A stretch of 55,115 nucleotides of DNA from an uncultured Verrucomicrobiota bacterium (GTDB lineage Bacteria; Verrucomicrobiota; Verrucomicrobiia; Opitutales; Opitutaceae), in contig CAIRBK010000058.1 of the NCBI GenBank assembly GCA_903876795.1, positions 1 to 55,115 on the forward strand. The letters are read 5' to 3'. The notes beneath the pieces are model-generated. The model saw only the letters and a program-made list of their open reading frames with translations. It did no database searches and was not told the DNA's origin. Each line of letters starts with the position of its first letter. Positions within the stretch are counted from its first letter, which is position 1. Below are positions 1-8,518 of this stretch, piece by piece. Both the position numbers and the translations under genes were made by a program.

Positions 1-98
1 CACGCCTTCCCGCACTCAAACCACGTGAAATCATGATATTAAACACCTGTTAACCCACGCTTTTTGCGAGTGCACTCACGCTGGCCTCAGCAGGATGA

Positions 99-539
99 TT
101 TAAAATCACATCTGGAAATGAAATTAGGACCTCCCTTAAGACGTCATACGAGTTGCTTTGGGCGGAAGTTCGAAAGCCTGAACGCTCCAACCTCGCGATT
201 CAAAACACGCTGCGGCGCATTCTGGAAAACTACTTCAAGATTCTGGGTGGCATCGAACTGGACCAGCTTTGCGATAAGTTCGACGGACGGGAAAAGATCA
301 TCTGCAAGTCCCTTGCCTCATGGGTGCATGATGGTTCGCACTATGCCCACGACGGCCTCTACGTCTCGATTGATGATTCGATGGTCGAGAACTACCTCAA
401 AGTCTTCAGAGAAATCTTTGTTAAAGAGCGCCAGATCGAGCACTACAAAATGATGATGGGGGATGCGTTTATTGAAGAGCCCGCAGCGGGAGCGCCCGTT
501 GCTACGATTCCAGCCGCAGTCCCTGTAGCAACGCCATAA
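99..539 (+). pseudogene. 3' remnant of an AAA_13-type (COG4694) ATPase gene
   Basis: The frame is open from 99 to the TAA at 537-539. It encodes what looks like only the C-terminal ~130 residues of a large AAA_13 ATPase, a family often found with restriction systems. Recognisable tail elements are SNLAIQNTLRRILENYF, a DGREKIICKSL stretch, WVHDGSHYAHDGLYVSIDDS and the final HYKMMMGDAF. The ATPase core (Walker A, coiled coils) is absent, and the same frame has a TGA at 96 and a TAA at 51, so the gene is broken within this window. The similarity to the family begins around residue KTSYELLW (about 138). A TTG at 153 or an upstream codon could still start translation, but a functional product is unlikely. 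It lies 2 bp before the methyltransferase gene. The family assignment is from memory of its conserved tail. Confidence 0.6.
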
Positions 540-541
540 CC

Positions 542-1891
542 ATGTCGCTCAACAAATCCATCGTCGAAGACGCCGCATCGCAGCGCACCACGCGGCTAGT
601 CCACAAACCGACCGCCATCAGCCTCTTCGCGGGCGCGGGCGGTTGCTCGCTTGGATTCGAGCAAGCGGGTTTCGATGTTCGGTTTGCGACGGACATTGAT
701 CGTGATGCGATGGAGTCCTATCGACGCAACTTTCTCGAAACACCTTGTGAAGTGGCGGATGTTCGCGACCTCGGGCCGGAAATGCTGTTGGATAAAGTCG
801 GACTCCGTTCCGGTGAACTCGACATTCTGCTAGGCGGCCCGCCATGTCAGGGGTTTAGCAGCGCGGGTATGAAGTCGGGCGAGGACCCTCGGAATTCGCT
901 GGTTCGGCACTACGTTCGCCTGCTCGAAGGCATCAAACCCAAATGGTTCGTCATGGAGAATGTCGAGGGGTTGCTGACAAACGATGGCGGGCTGCATGTT
1001 CGAGATGCAGTGGAGGCATTTCTCAACGCAGGTTACGCGGTCAATCTGGAGAAGGTATATGCTCAGGGCTACGGCGTCCCTCAGCGGCGTAAACGGGTGC
1101 TCATCGTGGGGAATCGCATCGGGCATGACTTCGTTTTCCCCAATGCTGTGACTCTGTTTTCGGGGAGCATCTTTCGAAAAGGTGAAATCACATTCTCGAC
1201 GGCGACGAGCGACCTGCCGCCGGCGACCACGGATGCAGGAAAGCCGCTCGCGCACATCGGTCCACCGAAAAACGAATTACAGACCTATCTCCGGGGAGAC
1301 GCGAAGACGGTTACGGATCACTTTTCGACATCGCTCTCGGAAATCCAATTGGAGCGGGTGCGAGGGTTGTCGCCTGGACAGACGATGAAGGACTTGCCGG
1401 AGCATTTGCAACACGAGTCGTTTCGTCGGCGCGCCTTTCGTCGCGTAATGGATGGCACACCCGTTGAACGGCGCGGTGGCGCTCCCTCCGGCCTGAAGCG
1501 TTTCTTTGCGGATGAACCCAGTCTGACCATCACGAGCGCGGCGACGAGGGAGTTTGTCCATCCGACCGAAGACCGATTGCTTACATTGCGGGAGTGCGCC
1601 CGATTGCAGACGTTCCCCGACTCGTTTGTCTTCGCCGGGAACGCTGCCAGCCGCATCCAGCAAATTGGCAATGCCATTCCCCCGATTCTCGCGCGCACGA
1701 TGGCAGAGCATATCTCGAAAGAATACGGCTTTGGCGTGCGCTACAACGGTTCAGTCCATCCGTCGCTTCGTTTTTGCCTGACTCGCTCCGAAGGCATGAG
1801 TCCAGCACTGGCCCGCACCGAGTTCGTGCTCACAGAGTTAGTGAAATCGAAGGAAGAACAACTCGTGTTATTCGAGAAACCAAAAATCTGA
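542..1891 (+). CDS. DNA (cytosine-5-)-methyltransferase of a type II RM system
   Basis: This 449-residue enzyme transfers a methyl group from S-adenosylmethionine to C5 of cytosine, protecting host DNA from the endonuclease encoded next. All the main C5-methylase motifs are visible. The SAM loop SLFAGAGGCSLGFEQAGF is near residues 27-44. GGPPCQGFSSAG carries the catalytic Cys at about 102. FVMENVEG holds the motif VI Glu at about 139. GYGVPQRRKRV is motif VIII near 177-185. The target-recognition region lies between there and motifs IX/X (LTLRECARLQTFPDSF and QIGNAIPP). The ATG at 542 follows the upstream stop by 2 bp, and the stop is 2 bp before the endonuclease ATG, so the two are translated from one message. 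GC content is visibly lower than in the genes after 2940, which points to acquisition by transfer. Sequence specificity cannot be read directly. Confidence 0.93.
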   Translation: MSLNKSIVEDAASQRTTRLVHKPTAISLFAGAGGCSLGFEQAGFDVRFATDIDRDAMESYRRNFLETPCEVADVRDLGPEMLLDKVGLRSGELDILLGGPPCQGFSSAGMKSGEDPRNSLVRHYVRLLEGIKPKWFVMENVEGLLTNDGGLHVRDAVEAFLNAGYAVNLEKVYAQGYGVPQRRKRVLIVGNRIGHDFVFPNAVTLFSGSIFRKGEITFSTATSDLPPATTDAGKPLAHIGPPKNELQTYLRGDAKTVTDHFSTSLSEIQLERVRGLSPGQTMKDLPEHLQHESFRRRAFRRVMDGTPVERRGGAPSGLKRFFADEPSLTITSAATREFVHPTEDRLLTLRECARLQTFPDSFVFAGNAASRIQQIGNAIPPILARTMAEHISKEYGFGVRYNGSVHPSLRFCLTRSEGMSPALARTEFVLTELVKSKEEQLVLFEKPKI

Positions 1892-1893
1892 CC

Positions 1894-2937
1894 ATGCCAA
1901 TCCCCATCGAAATCAAAAAGCTATTTAGTGCTGCACGCATTCTCGGCAGTGGAGACGACCGCGTAACGCTCTCGGAGAACGAGTTGTTTTGCCTGCTTAC
2001 CCAGTGCTGCTACGACCTCTCAATCCAAGCGTCGGTCTCACAACTGCCGCTCCTTTCTGCTCCTGCACCAAGTTCGGATTACTACCGTCTGCCCTTGGCG
2101 TGGTTTCAAACCCCACAAGCCGAATGCCCATCGGCAACCGCGCTGGTGGAGAGTTTGGCGGCGTGCATCGCATACGAACCCGATTTCGGCCTCTATTTCG
2201 CGAATCTCGCCGCGCTCCACAAGCGTCGCCGCAAGTATCAGCGCATCCTGTCCACGCAACCGCGTCCGACGATGAATCAAATCGGTCCTCGAAGTCTCCT
2301 TGAGTTCGGCGGCGTGCATCATGAGCTGCTTGCGGCTTGGCTCGTCTGGCGAAAATGGATTTACGATGTAGACGGACGAGCGGCCCAAGAAACAGGTTAC
2401 CTTTTTGAACCCGTCATCGCGAGCTGTCTTGGTGGTGAAGCGGTTGGGCATAAAAATTCGCCGGTGAAGAGGCTCAACGAGCAAGGGCAGACCACTGACG
2501 AAGGACGCCAGATTGATTGCTACGACGGAGAGAACCAACTGGCTTACGAATTCAAACTGCGCGTCACGATTGCCGCCAGCGGACAGGGGCGCTTTGGCGA
2601 AGAACTATCCTTTCCGGTAGAATGTCGAGCTGCTGGTCTTACGCCGGTTCTCGTGGTGCTCGATCCCACACCTTCGCATCGCCTCACGGAGTTGATCGCC
2701 AAGTTCGCCGTCAACGGAGGCAGGCATTACGTCGGGGCCGATGCTTGGGCACACATGGATTCAAAAGCAGGCAAGACAATGGCCGTATTTCTGGAGAGGT
2801 ATATCCGACCGCCGTTGACGGAAATGGCAACGCACGAGGACACCGGGCCTGAACCTATTCAGCTTTCGTGGTCGCCAGACGAGATACTCGTTCGAGGAAG
2901 TAACGAGAGTATTCGCATCCCCCGCAGGCCCGCATGA
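1894..2937 (+). CDS. Type II restriction endonuclease, ApaLI-like
   Basis: This 347-residue protein is the probable nuclease partner of the upstream methyltransferase. The start is the ATG at 1894, 2 bp after the methylase stop; a longer reading from 1594 would overlap the methylase and is unlikely. A PD-(D/E)xK-type active site is visible: GRQIDCYDGENQLAYEFKLR supplies Asp at about 208, Glu 219 and Lys 221. It is followed by TIAASGQGRFGEELSFP and VLVVLDPTP, which I recall as features of the ApaLI restriction family (known target GTGCAC). The C-terminal part (HYVGADAWAHM) also fits that family. The stop overlaps the next ATG (ATGA at 2934-2937), but that downstream frame is only a truncated hsdM. 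Base composition resembles the methylase and not the flanks. The nuclease role is fairly sure; the ApaLI specificity is inferred. Confidence 0.75.
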   Translation: MPIPIEIKKLFSAARILGSGDDRVTLSENELFCLLTQCCYDLSIQASVSQLPLLSAPAPSSDYYRLPLAWFQTPQAECPSATALVESLAACIAYEPDFGLYFANLAALHKRRRKYQRILSTQPRPTMNQIGPRSLLEFGGVHHELLAAWLVWRKWIYDVDGRAAQETGYLFEPVIASCLGGEAVGHKNSPVKRLNEQGQTTDEGRQIDCYDGENQLAYEFKLRVTIAASGQGRFGEELSFPVECRAAGLTPVLVVLDPTPSHRLTELIAKFAVNGGRHYVGADAWAHMDSKAGKTMAVFLERYIRPPLTEMATHEDTGPEPIQLSWSPDEILVRGSNESIRIPRRPA

Positions 2938-3716
2938 ATATGCTGCTGCACGGGGTGAAGGACACCGAGTTCGAGATCTACCACGGCGACACCCTCACCA
3001 ACGACTGGGACATGCTGCGGGAGACCAACCCGGCCAAGATGCCCAAGTTCGACGCCATCGTCGCGAACCCGCCCTTCAGCCTCCGGTGGGAGCCGACGGA
3101 GGAACTCGGCCAGGACGTGCGCTTCAAGAACCACGGCATCGCCCCCAAGTCCGCCGCCGACTTCGCCTTTCTCCTCCACGGTTTCCACTACCTCAAGGAC
3201 CAGGGCGTCATGGCCATCATCCTGCCCCACGGCGTGCTCTTCCGCGGCGGAGCAGAGGAGCGCATCCGGACCAAGCTGCTCAAGGACGGCCACATCGACA
3301 CCGTCATCGGCCTGCCCGCAAATCTCTTCTACTCGACCGGTATTCCGGTCTGCATTCTCGTCCTCAAGAAGTGCAAGAAGCCCGACGACGTCCTCTTCAT
3401 CAACGCCGCCGAACATTTCGAGAAGGGTAAGCGCCAGAACGTCCTCACCGAGGAACACATAAAAAAAATCGTGGAAACCTACCGCGACCGCCCAGAGAAG
3501 ATCGACCGCTACGCCCGCCGGGTCTCCATGTCCGAGATCGAGAAGGAAGACTACAACCTCAACATCTCCCGCTACATCAGCACGGCGAGCGCCGAGGAAG
3601 AAATCGATCTCACCAAAACCCACGCCGACCTCGTCGCCTTCGAAAGCCAAATCGCCGCCGCCAAGGCCAAGCACAACGCCTTCCTAAGGGAACTCGGCCT
3701 GCCAGCCCTCCCCTGA
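2934..3716 (+). pseudogene. hsdM: Truncated hsdM, type I restriction methylase subunit (3' half)
   Basis: The 260 residues match the C-terminal half of an HsdM N6-adenine methylase. They start at MNMLLHGVKDTEFEIYHGD and contain the catalytic motif IV NPPF in FDAIVANPPFSLRW, then FLLHGFHYLKDQGVMAIILP, GLPANLFYSTGIPVCILVLKK and the tail EKEDYNLNISRYI. Intact family members are about 500 residues, so the N-terminal helical domain and the SAM-binding motif I are missing. Upstream in this frame only about ten codons are open, to a TAA at 2901-2903, and homology seems to resume at ARMNM right after the endonuclease C-terminus. This marks the junction of the inserted type II cassette. No hsdS or hsdR follows. 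The ATGA overlap with the endonuclease stop could allow coupled translation of a dead fragment. High GC, like the chromosome downstream. Confidence 0.85.
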
Positions 3717-3760
3717 ATTTCCTTTCCTCGCCTCGTGTATTTTGTGGTTAAAACAATTCC

Positions 3761-5401
3761 GTGACCTCTCCTCGCTTATCCGCCGCAGTGTTGCGCCCCC
3801 TTGTGCTTTTAACGGTCATCTCGCTCGCCCTCGCCGGCTGCGGGCAACGCGAGACCGCCGTCGAGCGGGGCAACCGCGAACAAGTCCTCCATCGCGGCAT
3901 GGGCCCCGAACCGGCCGACCTCGACCCGCACCTCGCCACCACCGCCAACGACTACACCGTCCTCTCCGCCCTCTTCGAGGGCCTCGTCGCCGAGGACCCG
4001 CAGACGCTCGCCCCCGTCCCGGGCGTCGCCGAACGCTGGGAGATTTCTCCCGACAACCTCACCTACACGTTCCACCTGCGAGCCGACGCCAAGTGGTCCA
4101 ACGGCGAGCCTGTCACCGCCCGCGATTTCCTGCGGTCCTGGCAACGCGTGCTCACCCCGTCGCTCGCCGCCGACAACGCCTCGCTGCTCTACATCGTCCA
4201 AAACGCCGAGGCCTACCACAAGGCCGAGCTGTTCGACTTCGCCCAGGTCGGCTTCGCCGCGCCCGACGACCGCACCGTGCGCATCACCCTTGAGCACCCG
4301 GCTTCCTACTTCTTGTCGCTGCTCCAACACTGGGTCTGGTGGCCGGTTTATCTGCCGGCCTTGGAAAAATCCGGTCCGCCCCATGAGCGCGGCAACCGCT
4401 GGGCCCGCCCGGGCACCTTTGTCGGCAACGGACCGTTCACCCTCAAGGCATGGCGCACCGGGCAGCACATCGATACGGCCAAATCCCTCACCTACTGGGA
4501 CCACGCGGCCGTGAAGCTGAACGGCATCCGCTTTTACCCGATCGAGGACCTCAACGCCGAGGAGCGCGCCTTCCGCTCGGGCCAGCTCCACCTCACCGAT
4601 GCCCTGCCGCTCTCCAAGGTGGACGCCTACCGCGCCGACAACCCCGGGTTGCTCCGCATCGATCCGTATCTGGGAACCTACTACTACACGCTCAACGTCA
4701 ACCGCCCCTTTCTCAACGAACCCAAGGTCCGCCGCGCCCTCGCCCTCGCCGTGGACCGCGCGGGCATCGCGCAAAAAATCCTCCGCGGCGGCCAGACTCC
4801 CGCGCACGCCTTCACCCCGCCCGGCACCGCCGGCTACACGCCCGCCGCCCGCTTCGACACCGATTACAACGAGGCCCGCCGCCTCCTCGCCGAGGCCGGC
4901 TACCCCGGCGGCAAGGGCGCCCCCATCCTGGAGCTGTTGCTCAACACCTCCGACAACCACCGCATCATCGCCGAGGCGGTGCAGGCCGACTGGCGCCGCG
5001 AGCTCGGCCTCGAAATCCGCCTGCTGAACATGGAGGGCAAGAGCGTCCTCGCCGCCCGCCGCGCCGGCGATTTCCAGATTCTCCGCTCCTCGTGGATCGG
5101 CGACTACAACGACCCCGCCACGTTCCTCCATGTGTGGACCGCCGACAGCGGCAACAACTACAGCGGCTGGCGCAAACCCGCCTACGACCAGCTCCTCTTC
5201 CAAGCCGCCCGCACCGCCGACCCCGAGACCCGCCACGATCTGTTCCAGCAGGCCGAGGCCCTCCTCGTGGCCGACGCGCCGTTCATCCCGCTCTACACCT
5301 ACACCCATGTTTTCCTGAAACACCCGGCCGTTCAGGGTTGGTATCCCACGATCCTCGACCACCATCCCTACAAACACGTCTGGCTCGGCTCCGAAAGGTA
5401 G
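3761..5401 (+). CDS. Peptide ABC transporter substrate-binding lipoprotein (OppA/DppA-like, SBP_bac_5)
   Basis: This 546-residue lipoprotein should bind oligopeptides in the periplasm and deliver them to an Opp/Dpp-type permease. The N-terminus is a lipoprotein signal with lipobox LALAGC (Cys about 27). The mature part follows the family pattern: PADLDPHLATTANDY near the start, LFEGLVAEDPQT, VAERWEISPDNLTYTFHLR and AKWSNGEPVTARDF are classic SBP_bac_5 segments. Later FVGNGPFTLKAW and VRRALALAVDRAGI are also typical. The ATG fits a signal peptide beginning. No permease or ATPase genes lie nearby, so it must share a transporter encoded elsewhere. The gene 84 bp downstream is a paralogue of similar length, suggesting tandem duplication. 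The peptide specificity cannot be told. Confidence 0.92.
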   Translation: MTSPRLSAAVLRPLVLLTVISLALAGCGQRETAVERGNREQVLHRGMGPEPADLDPHLATTANDYTVLSALFEGLVAEDPQTLAPVPGVAERWEISPDNLTYTFHLRADAKWSNGEPVTARDFLRSWQRVLTPSLAADNASLLYIVQNAEAYHKAELFDFAQVGFAAPDDRTVRITLEHPASYFLSLLQHWVWWPVYLPALEKSGPPHERGNRWARPGTFVGNGPFTLKAWRTGQHIDTAKSLTYWDHAAVKLNGIRFYPIEDLNAEERAFRSGQLHLTDALPLSKVDAYRADNPGLLRIDPYLGTYYYTLNVNRPFLNEPKVRRALALAVDRAGIAQKILRGGQTPAHAFTPPGTAGYTPAARFDTDYNEARRLLAEAGYPGGKGAPILELLLNTSDNHRIIAEAVQADWRRELGLEIRLLNMEGKSVLAARRAGDFQILRSSWIGDYNDPATFLHVWTADSGNNYSGWRKPAYDQLLFQAARTADPETRHDLFQQAEALLVADAPFIPLYTYTHVFLKHPAVQGWYPTILDHHPYKHVWLGSER

Positions 5402-5403
5402 GA

Positions 5404-5466
5404 GCCTGCTTGCAGGCGATTCAAGGCGCGCACACCGTCCTGCTCTCTCATCGCCCGCAAGCAGGC
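5404..5466. repeat. Imperfect inverted repeat between the two SBP genes
   Basis: Arms GCCTGCTTGCAGGCGAT (5404-5420) and ATCGCCCGCAAGCAGGC (5450-5466) are reverse complements at 16 of 17 positions, with a 29-nt loop. The first arm itself contains a short palindrome, GCCTGC-TT-GCAGGC. The string GCTTGCAGGCGAT recurs at 16016-16028 between ureB and ureC, so this is probably a member of a dispersed intergenic repeat family. There is no T-tract, so it is not a clear terminator. In transcripts it would fold into a strong hairpin. Confidence 0.6.
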
Positions 5467-5485
5467 CCATCCAACCTTCAAACTC

Positions 5486-7114
5486 ATGCTCCGTCGCATC
5501 ACCCTCGTCGCCACCGCCGCCCTGAGCATTCTCGCCGCCGGTTGCTCGAAAAAAGAGCCGGCCGCCGCCTCTCCATCGACCCAACCGGCCGCCACCTCCC
5601 CCAAAATCCTTCGCGTCGGCAACGGCACCGAGCCCCAGGACCTCGACCCCCACGTCGTCACCGGCGTGCCCGAGCACAAAATCATCAGCGCCCTCCTCGA
5701 AGGCCTCGTCACCTACGCGGCCGACGGCTCCATCGCTCCCGGCGTGGCCGAGCGTTGGGAGATTTCGCCCGACGGGCTCACCTACACCTTTCACCTCCGT
5801 GCCAACGCCCGCTGGTCCAATGGCGAGCCGTTCACCTCCCAGGACTTCCTCGGCTCCTTTAAACGCATACTCACCCCGACCATGGGCGCCCAGTATGCCT
5901 ACAAACTCTTTGTCCTCGCCGGCGCGGAGGACTTCAACACCGGCAAACTCACCGATTTTTCCAAGGTCGGCGTCCGCGCGCCCGACACCCGCACCCTCGT
6001 GCTCACGCTCGGCCAACCCGCGCCCTTCCTCCTGGAATCGCTCCTCCACTACGCCTGGTTTCCGGTGCACCTGCCCACCGTGGAGAAATTCGGCGGACTC
6101 GACCGGCCGGGCGGCGCCTGGACCCGCCCCGGCAACTTCGTCGGCAACGGCCCGTTCGTGCTCTCCACCTGGAAACCCAACCAGAAAATCGCCGTCACCC
6201 GCTCGCCCACCTACTGGGACCACGCCGCCGTGAAACTCGACGTCATCGACTTCTACGCCATCGACAACTCCGACAGCGAGGAGCGCCTCTTCCGCACCGG
6301 CGGACTCGACTACTGCTACAGCCTCCCTCTCGGCAAAATCGAAACCTACCGCCGCGACAACCCCGACACCTACCGCCAGGCCCCGTTCTACGGAACCTAT
6401 TTTTATCGCCTCAACGTCACCCGCAAACCCTTCGACGATCGCCGCGTGCGCCGCGCCCTGGCCCTCGCCATCGACCGCGAGTCCATCATCAAAAACATCC
6501 TGCGCGACGCCGGCCAGAAACCCGCGTATAACTACACCCCGCCTTCCCCCAAGTTCACCTCCTCCGCCCGCATCGCCGGCGACCTGGACGAAGCCCGGCG
6601 CCTGCTCGCCGAAGCCGGTTACCCCGAGGGCCGCGGGCTCCCCCCCGTGGAAATCCTCTTCAACACCCTGGAAAGCCACCGCACCATCGCCGAGGCCATC
6701 CAGCAGATGTGGAAGACACGCCTCGGCGTGAACGCCACCCTCCAGAATCAAGAGTGGAAGGTCTACCTCGATACCGTGCAGACGCTCAATTTCCAGGTCG
6801 CCCGCGCCGGCTGGATCGGCGATTTCAGCGACCCGCACACCTTCCTCGACATGTGGGTGACCGGCGGCGGCAACAACCAGACCGGCTGGTCCAACGCCGA
6901 CTACGACCGCATCCTCCGCAGCGCCCTCGGGGCGGGCAACGAAGCCGCGCGCCTGGCCGCCTATCAACAACTCGAGGCGATCCTCGCCGACGAGGTGCCG
7001 GTCATCCCGATTTACTTTTACAGCCGCGTCTACGCCATCAGCCCCCGCGTAAAAAACTGGGCCCCCAGCCCCCTCGACAACCGCGCCTGGAAATGGATCG
7101 ACCTCGCCGACTGA
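5486..7114 (+). CDS. Peptide ABC transporter substrate-binding lipoprotein, paralogue of the preceding gene
   Basis: A 542-residue periplasmic binding lipoprotein of the SBP_bac_5 family. The signal peptide ends in the lipobox ILAAGC with Cys about 20, followed by an Ala/Pro-rich linker before the fold begins at LRVGNGTEPQDLDPHV. Family segments seen are LLEGLVTYAADGSIAPGVAE, WEISPDGLTYTFHLRANARW, FVGNGPFVLSTW and VRRALALAIDRESI. Long stretches are near-identical in register to the upstream lipoprotein (for example PGVAERWEISP, TPTYWDHAAVKL-type blocks, EARRLLAEAGYP), so the pair arose by duplication. Divergence is concentrated in the ligand-cleft parts, which suggests different peptide preferences. 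No permease is adjacent. The end is followed by a region with a strong hairpin (7171-7207). Confidence 0.92.
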   Translation: MLRRITLVATAALSILAAGCSKKEPAAASPSTQPAATSPKILRVGNGTEPQDLDPHVVTGVPEHKIISALLEGLVTYAADGSIAPGVAERWEISPDGLTYTFHLRANARWSNGEPFTSQDFLGSFKRILTPTMGAQYAYKLFVLAGAEDFNTGKLTDFSKVGVRAPDTRTLVLTLGQPAPFLLESLLHYAWFPVHLPTVEKFGGLDRPGGAWTRPGNFVGNGPFVLSTWKPNQKIAVTRSPTYWDHAAVKLDVIDFYAIDNSDSEERLFRTGGLDYCYSLPLGKIETYRRDNPDTYRQAPFYGTYFYRLNVTRKPFDDRRVRRALALAIDRESIIKNILRDAGQKPAYNYTPPSPKFTSSARIAGDLDEARRLLAEAGYPEGRGLPPVEILFNTLESHRTIAEAIQQMWKTRLGVNATLQNQEWKVYLDTVQTLNFQVARAGWIGDFSDPHTFLDMWVTGGGNNQTGWSNADYDRILRSALGAGNEAARLAAYQQLEAILADEVPVIPIYFYSRVYAISPRVKNWAPSPLDNRAWKWIDLAD

Positions 7115-7170
7115 CCCCGCGACGTCGCCTGGCCCCCCCGCCAAAACCGCGGCCATTCCCCCCAGCCACC

Positions 7171-7254
7171 CCGGCAACAACTAACACAACGGGGTAGTTG
7201 TTGCCGGAGTTACACGGCTTGAGCGGGAGGCCGGTTGCGTTATCGCCCCGTTGT
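7171..7254 (+). promoter_or_regulatory. Structured leader upstream of msrB-msrA (hairpin with loop complement)
   Basis: CCGGCAACAAC (7171-7181) and GTTGTTGCCGG (7197-7207) form a perfect 11-bp stem around a 15-nt loop. The loop contains ACAACGGGG (7186-7194), which is exactly complementary to CCCCGTTGT at 7246-7254. The transcript could therefore form a pseudoknot or switch between two pairings. The element lies 55-138 nt before the msrB start. There is no T-tract after the hairpin, so a simple terminator for the SBP gene is less likely. Function is unknown; the pairing itself is visible directly. Confidence 0.45.
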
Positions 7255-7308
7255 TATAAAATGACTGCCTGCAGGAATTTTATCCCGCTCCCACGACTCC
7301 CATCACCC

Positions 7309-7926
7309 ATGAAACGGATATCCCTTCTGTCCTTCGGCATCATCCTTTCGCTCGCCGCGATCTCGGCTCTTTTCTCCCAACCCACCATGAAACCCACTCA
7401 AACCACCGGCGCGGCCGAAGATCCCAACTGCGTTTCCGCCTGCGGCCTCCCCTCCCAAGTCGTCATCGACATGTCGAAGGCCACCGTGCGCCGCACCGAC
7501 GCCGAGTGGAAACAACTCCTCACCCCGCTGCAATTTCGAGTCGCCCGCCAGCAGGGCACCGAGCCCCCCTTCCAAAACACCTTTTGGAACCACCACGAGG
7601 ACGGCGTCTATTTCTCCGTGTGCAGCGACACACCGCTCTTTGACAGCCGCGACAAATTCGACAGCGGCACGGGCTGGCCCAGCTTCACCAAACCCATCGA
7701 GCCGCTCTTCATCGGGGAACACACCGACACCAGCTACGGCATGATTCGCACCGAAGTGCATGTCACCATTGACGGCGCCCACCTCGGCCATGTCTTCCCC
7801 GACGGCCCCGCGCCCACCTACAAACGCTACTGCATCAACTCCGCCTCGCTTCGCTTCATGCCCCGCAAGGACTACGAGGCCTGGGTCGCCAAACAGAAGC
7901 CGCCCGCCCCCAAGCCCGCTCCCTGA
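7309..7926 (+). CDS. msrB: Secreted peptide-methionine (R)-S-oxide reductase MsrB
   Basis: This 205-residue enzyme reduces methionine-R-sulfoxide in oxidised proteins. The ATG at 7309 is chosen because it begins a hydrophobic export signal ([20 protein letters not shown]); the frame is open further upstream but that part lies in the structured leader. The SelR domain follows: [20 protein letters not shown], then [20 protein letters not shown] and [11 protein letters not shown], where the Cys of RYCIN is the catalytic residue. The usual zinc-binding CxxC pairs are not present (only one Cys in [11 protein letters not shown]), so it is a zinc-free form. The stop is 4 bp before msrA, so the two are co-transcribed. 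Export suggests repair of envelope proteins rather than cytosolic ones. Confidence 0.93.
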   Translation: MKRISLLSFGIILSLAAISALFSQPTMKPTQTTGAAEDPNCVSACGLPSQVVIDMSKATVRRTDAEWKQLLTPLQFRVARQQGTEPPFQNTFWNHHEDGVYFSVCSDTPLFDSRDKFDSGTGWPSFTKPIEPLFIGEHTDTSYGMIRTEVHVTIDGAHLGHVFPDGPAPTYKRYCINSASLRFMPRKDYEAWVAKQKPPAPKPAP

Positions 7927-7930
7927 AACC

Positions 7931-8518
7931 ATGGCCACCCGCCTTCTCTCCCTGCCTCTGATCCTCGGCCTGGCTTCGCTGTCCGGCACCGTCCGCGCCG
8001 ACTCCCTGGTCCTCGGCGGCGGCTGCTTCTGGTGCACCGAAGCCGCCTACGAGATCAAACCCGGCGTCAACGCGGTCACCAGCGGCTACGCAGGCGGCTT
8101 CACCGCCAAGCCCACTTACCAACAGATTTCCCGGGAACACACCGGTCATGCCGAAGTGATCAAAATCGACTACGACCCCGCCAAGGTCAGCCTCGATGAA
8201 CTCCTGGCCTTCTTTTGGAAAGTCCACGATCCCACCCAGGTCGGCGGACAAGGCAACGACCTCGGCCCCCAGTATCGCTCGATCATCCTCTACGCCGACG
8301 CCGCCCAAAAAGCCGCCGCCGAAAAGTCCCGGACCGAAGCCGCCAAAACCTTCGCCAAGCCGATCACCACGGAAATCGTTCCCCTCACAACCTTTTGGCA
8401 GGCCGAGGATTACCACCAGGATTACTTCGCCAAAAACCCCAACGCGGGCTACTGCGTCTACGTGATCAAACCCAAGGTCCAAAAGCTCAAGAAGGAACTC
8501 TCCAGCCCCAAGCCCTAG
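7931..8518 (+). CDS. msrA: Secreted peptide-methionine (S)-S-oxide reductase MsrA
   Basis: This 195-residue enzyme reduces methionine-S-sulfoxide, complementing MsrB for the other stereoisomer. A signal peptide (LLSLPLILGLASLSGTVRA) precedes the domain. The active-site motif GGCFWCTEAAY places the catalytic Cys at about 32, almost directly after the signal cleavage region. Other family marks are SGYAGGFTAKPTYQQIS, HTGHAEVIKIDYDP, FFWKVHDPTQ, GPQYRSIILY and FWQAEDYHQDYF. The start at 7931 follows the msrB stop by 4 bp. The pair makes a periplasmic methionine-sulfoxide repair unit, functionally comparable to MsrPQ or to fused MsrAB of other bacteria. Length is normal for MsrA. Confidence 0.95.
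   Translation: MATRLLSLPLILGLASLSGTVRADSLVLGGGCFWCTEAAYEIKPGVNAVTSGYAGGFTAKPTYQQISREHTGHAEVIKIDYDPAKVSLDELLAFFWKVHDPTQVGGQGNDLGPQYRSIILYADAAQKAAAEKSRTEAAKTFAKPITTEIVPLTTFWQAEDYHQDYFAKNPNAGYCVYVIKPKVQKLKKELSSPKP

Noticed and set aside
64-453. Plus-strand frame of 129 codons at the window start
   Set aside because: It overlaps the AAA_13 remnant in another frame and its Ser/Arg/Thr-rich sequence resembles no protein.
3809-7180. Minus-strand open frame of 1123 codons across both peptide-binding genes
   Set aside because: It is antisense to two clearly coding lipoprotein genes, rich in Gly/Ala/Val/Glu and arises from the strong GC bias at codon position 3.
7171-7207. Intrinsic terminator of the second peptide-binding gene
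   Set aside because: The stem is good but no T-tract follows; it is reported as a structured leader instead.
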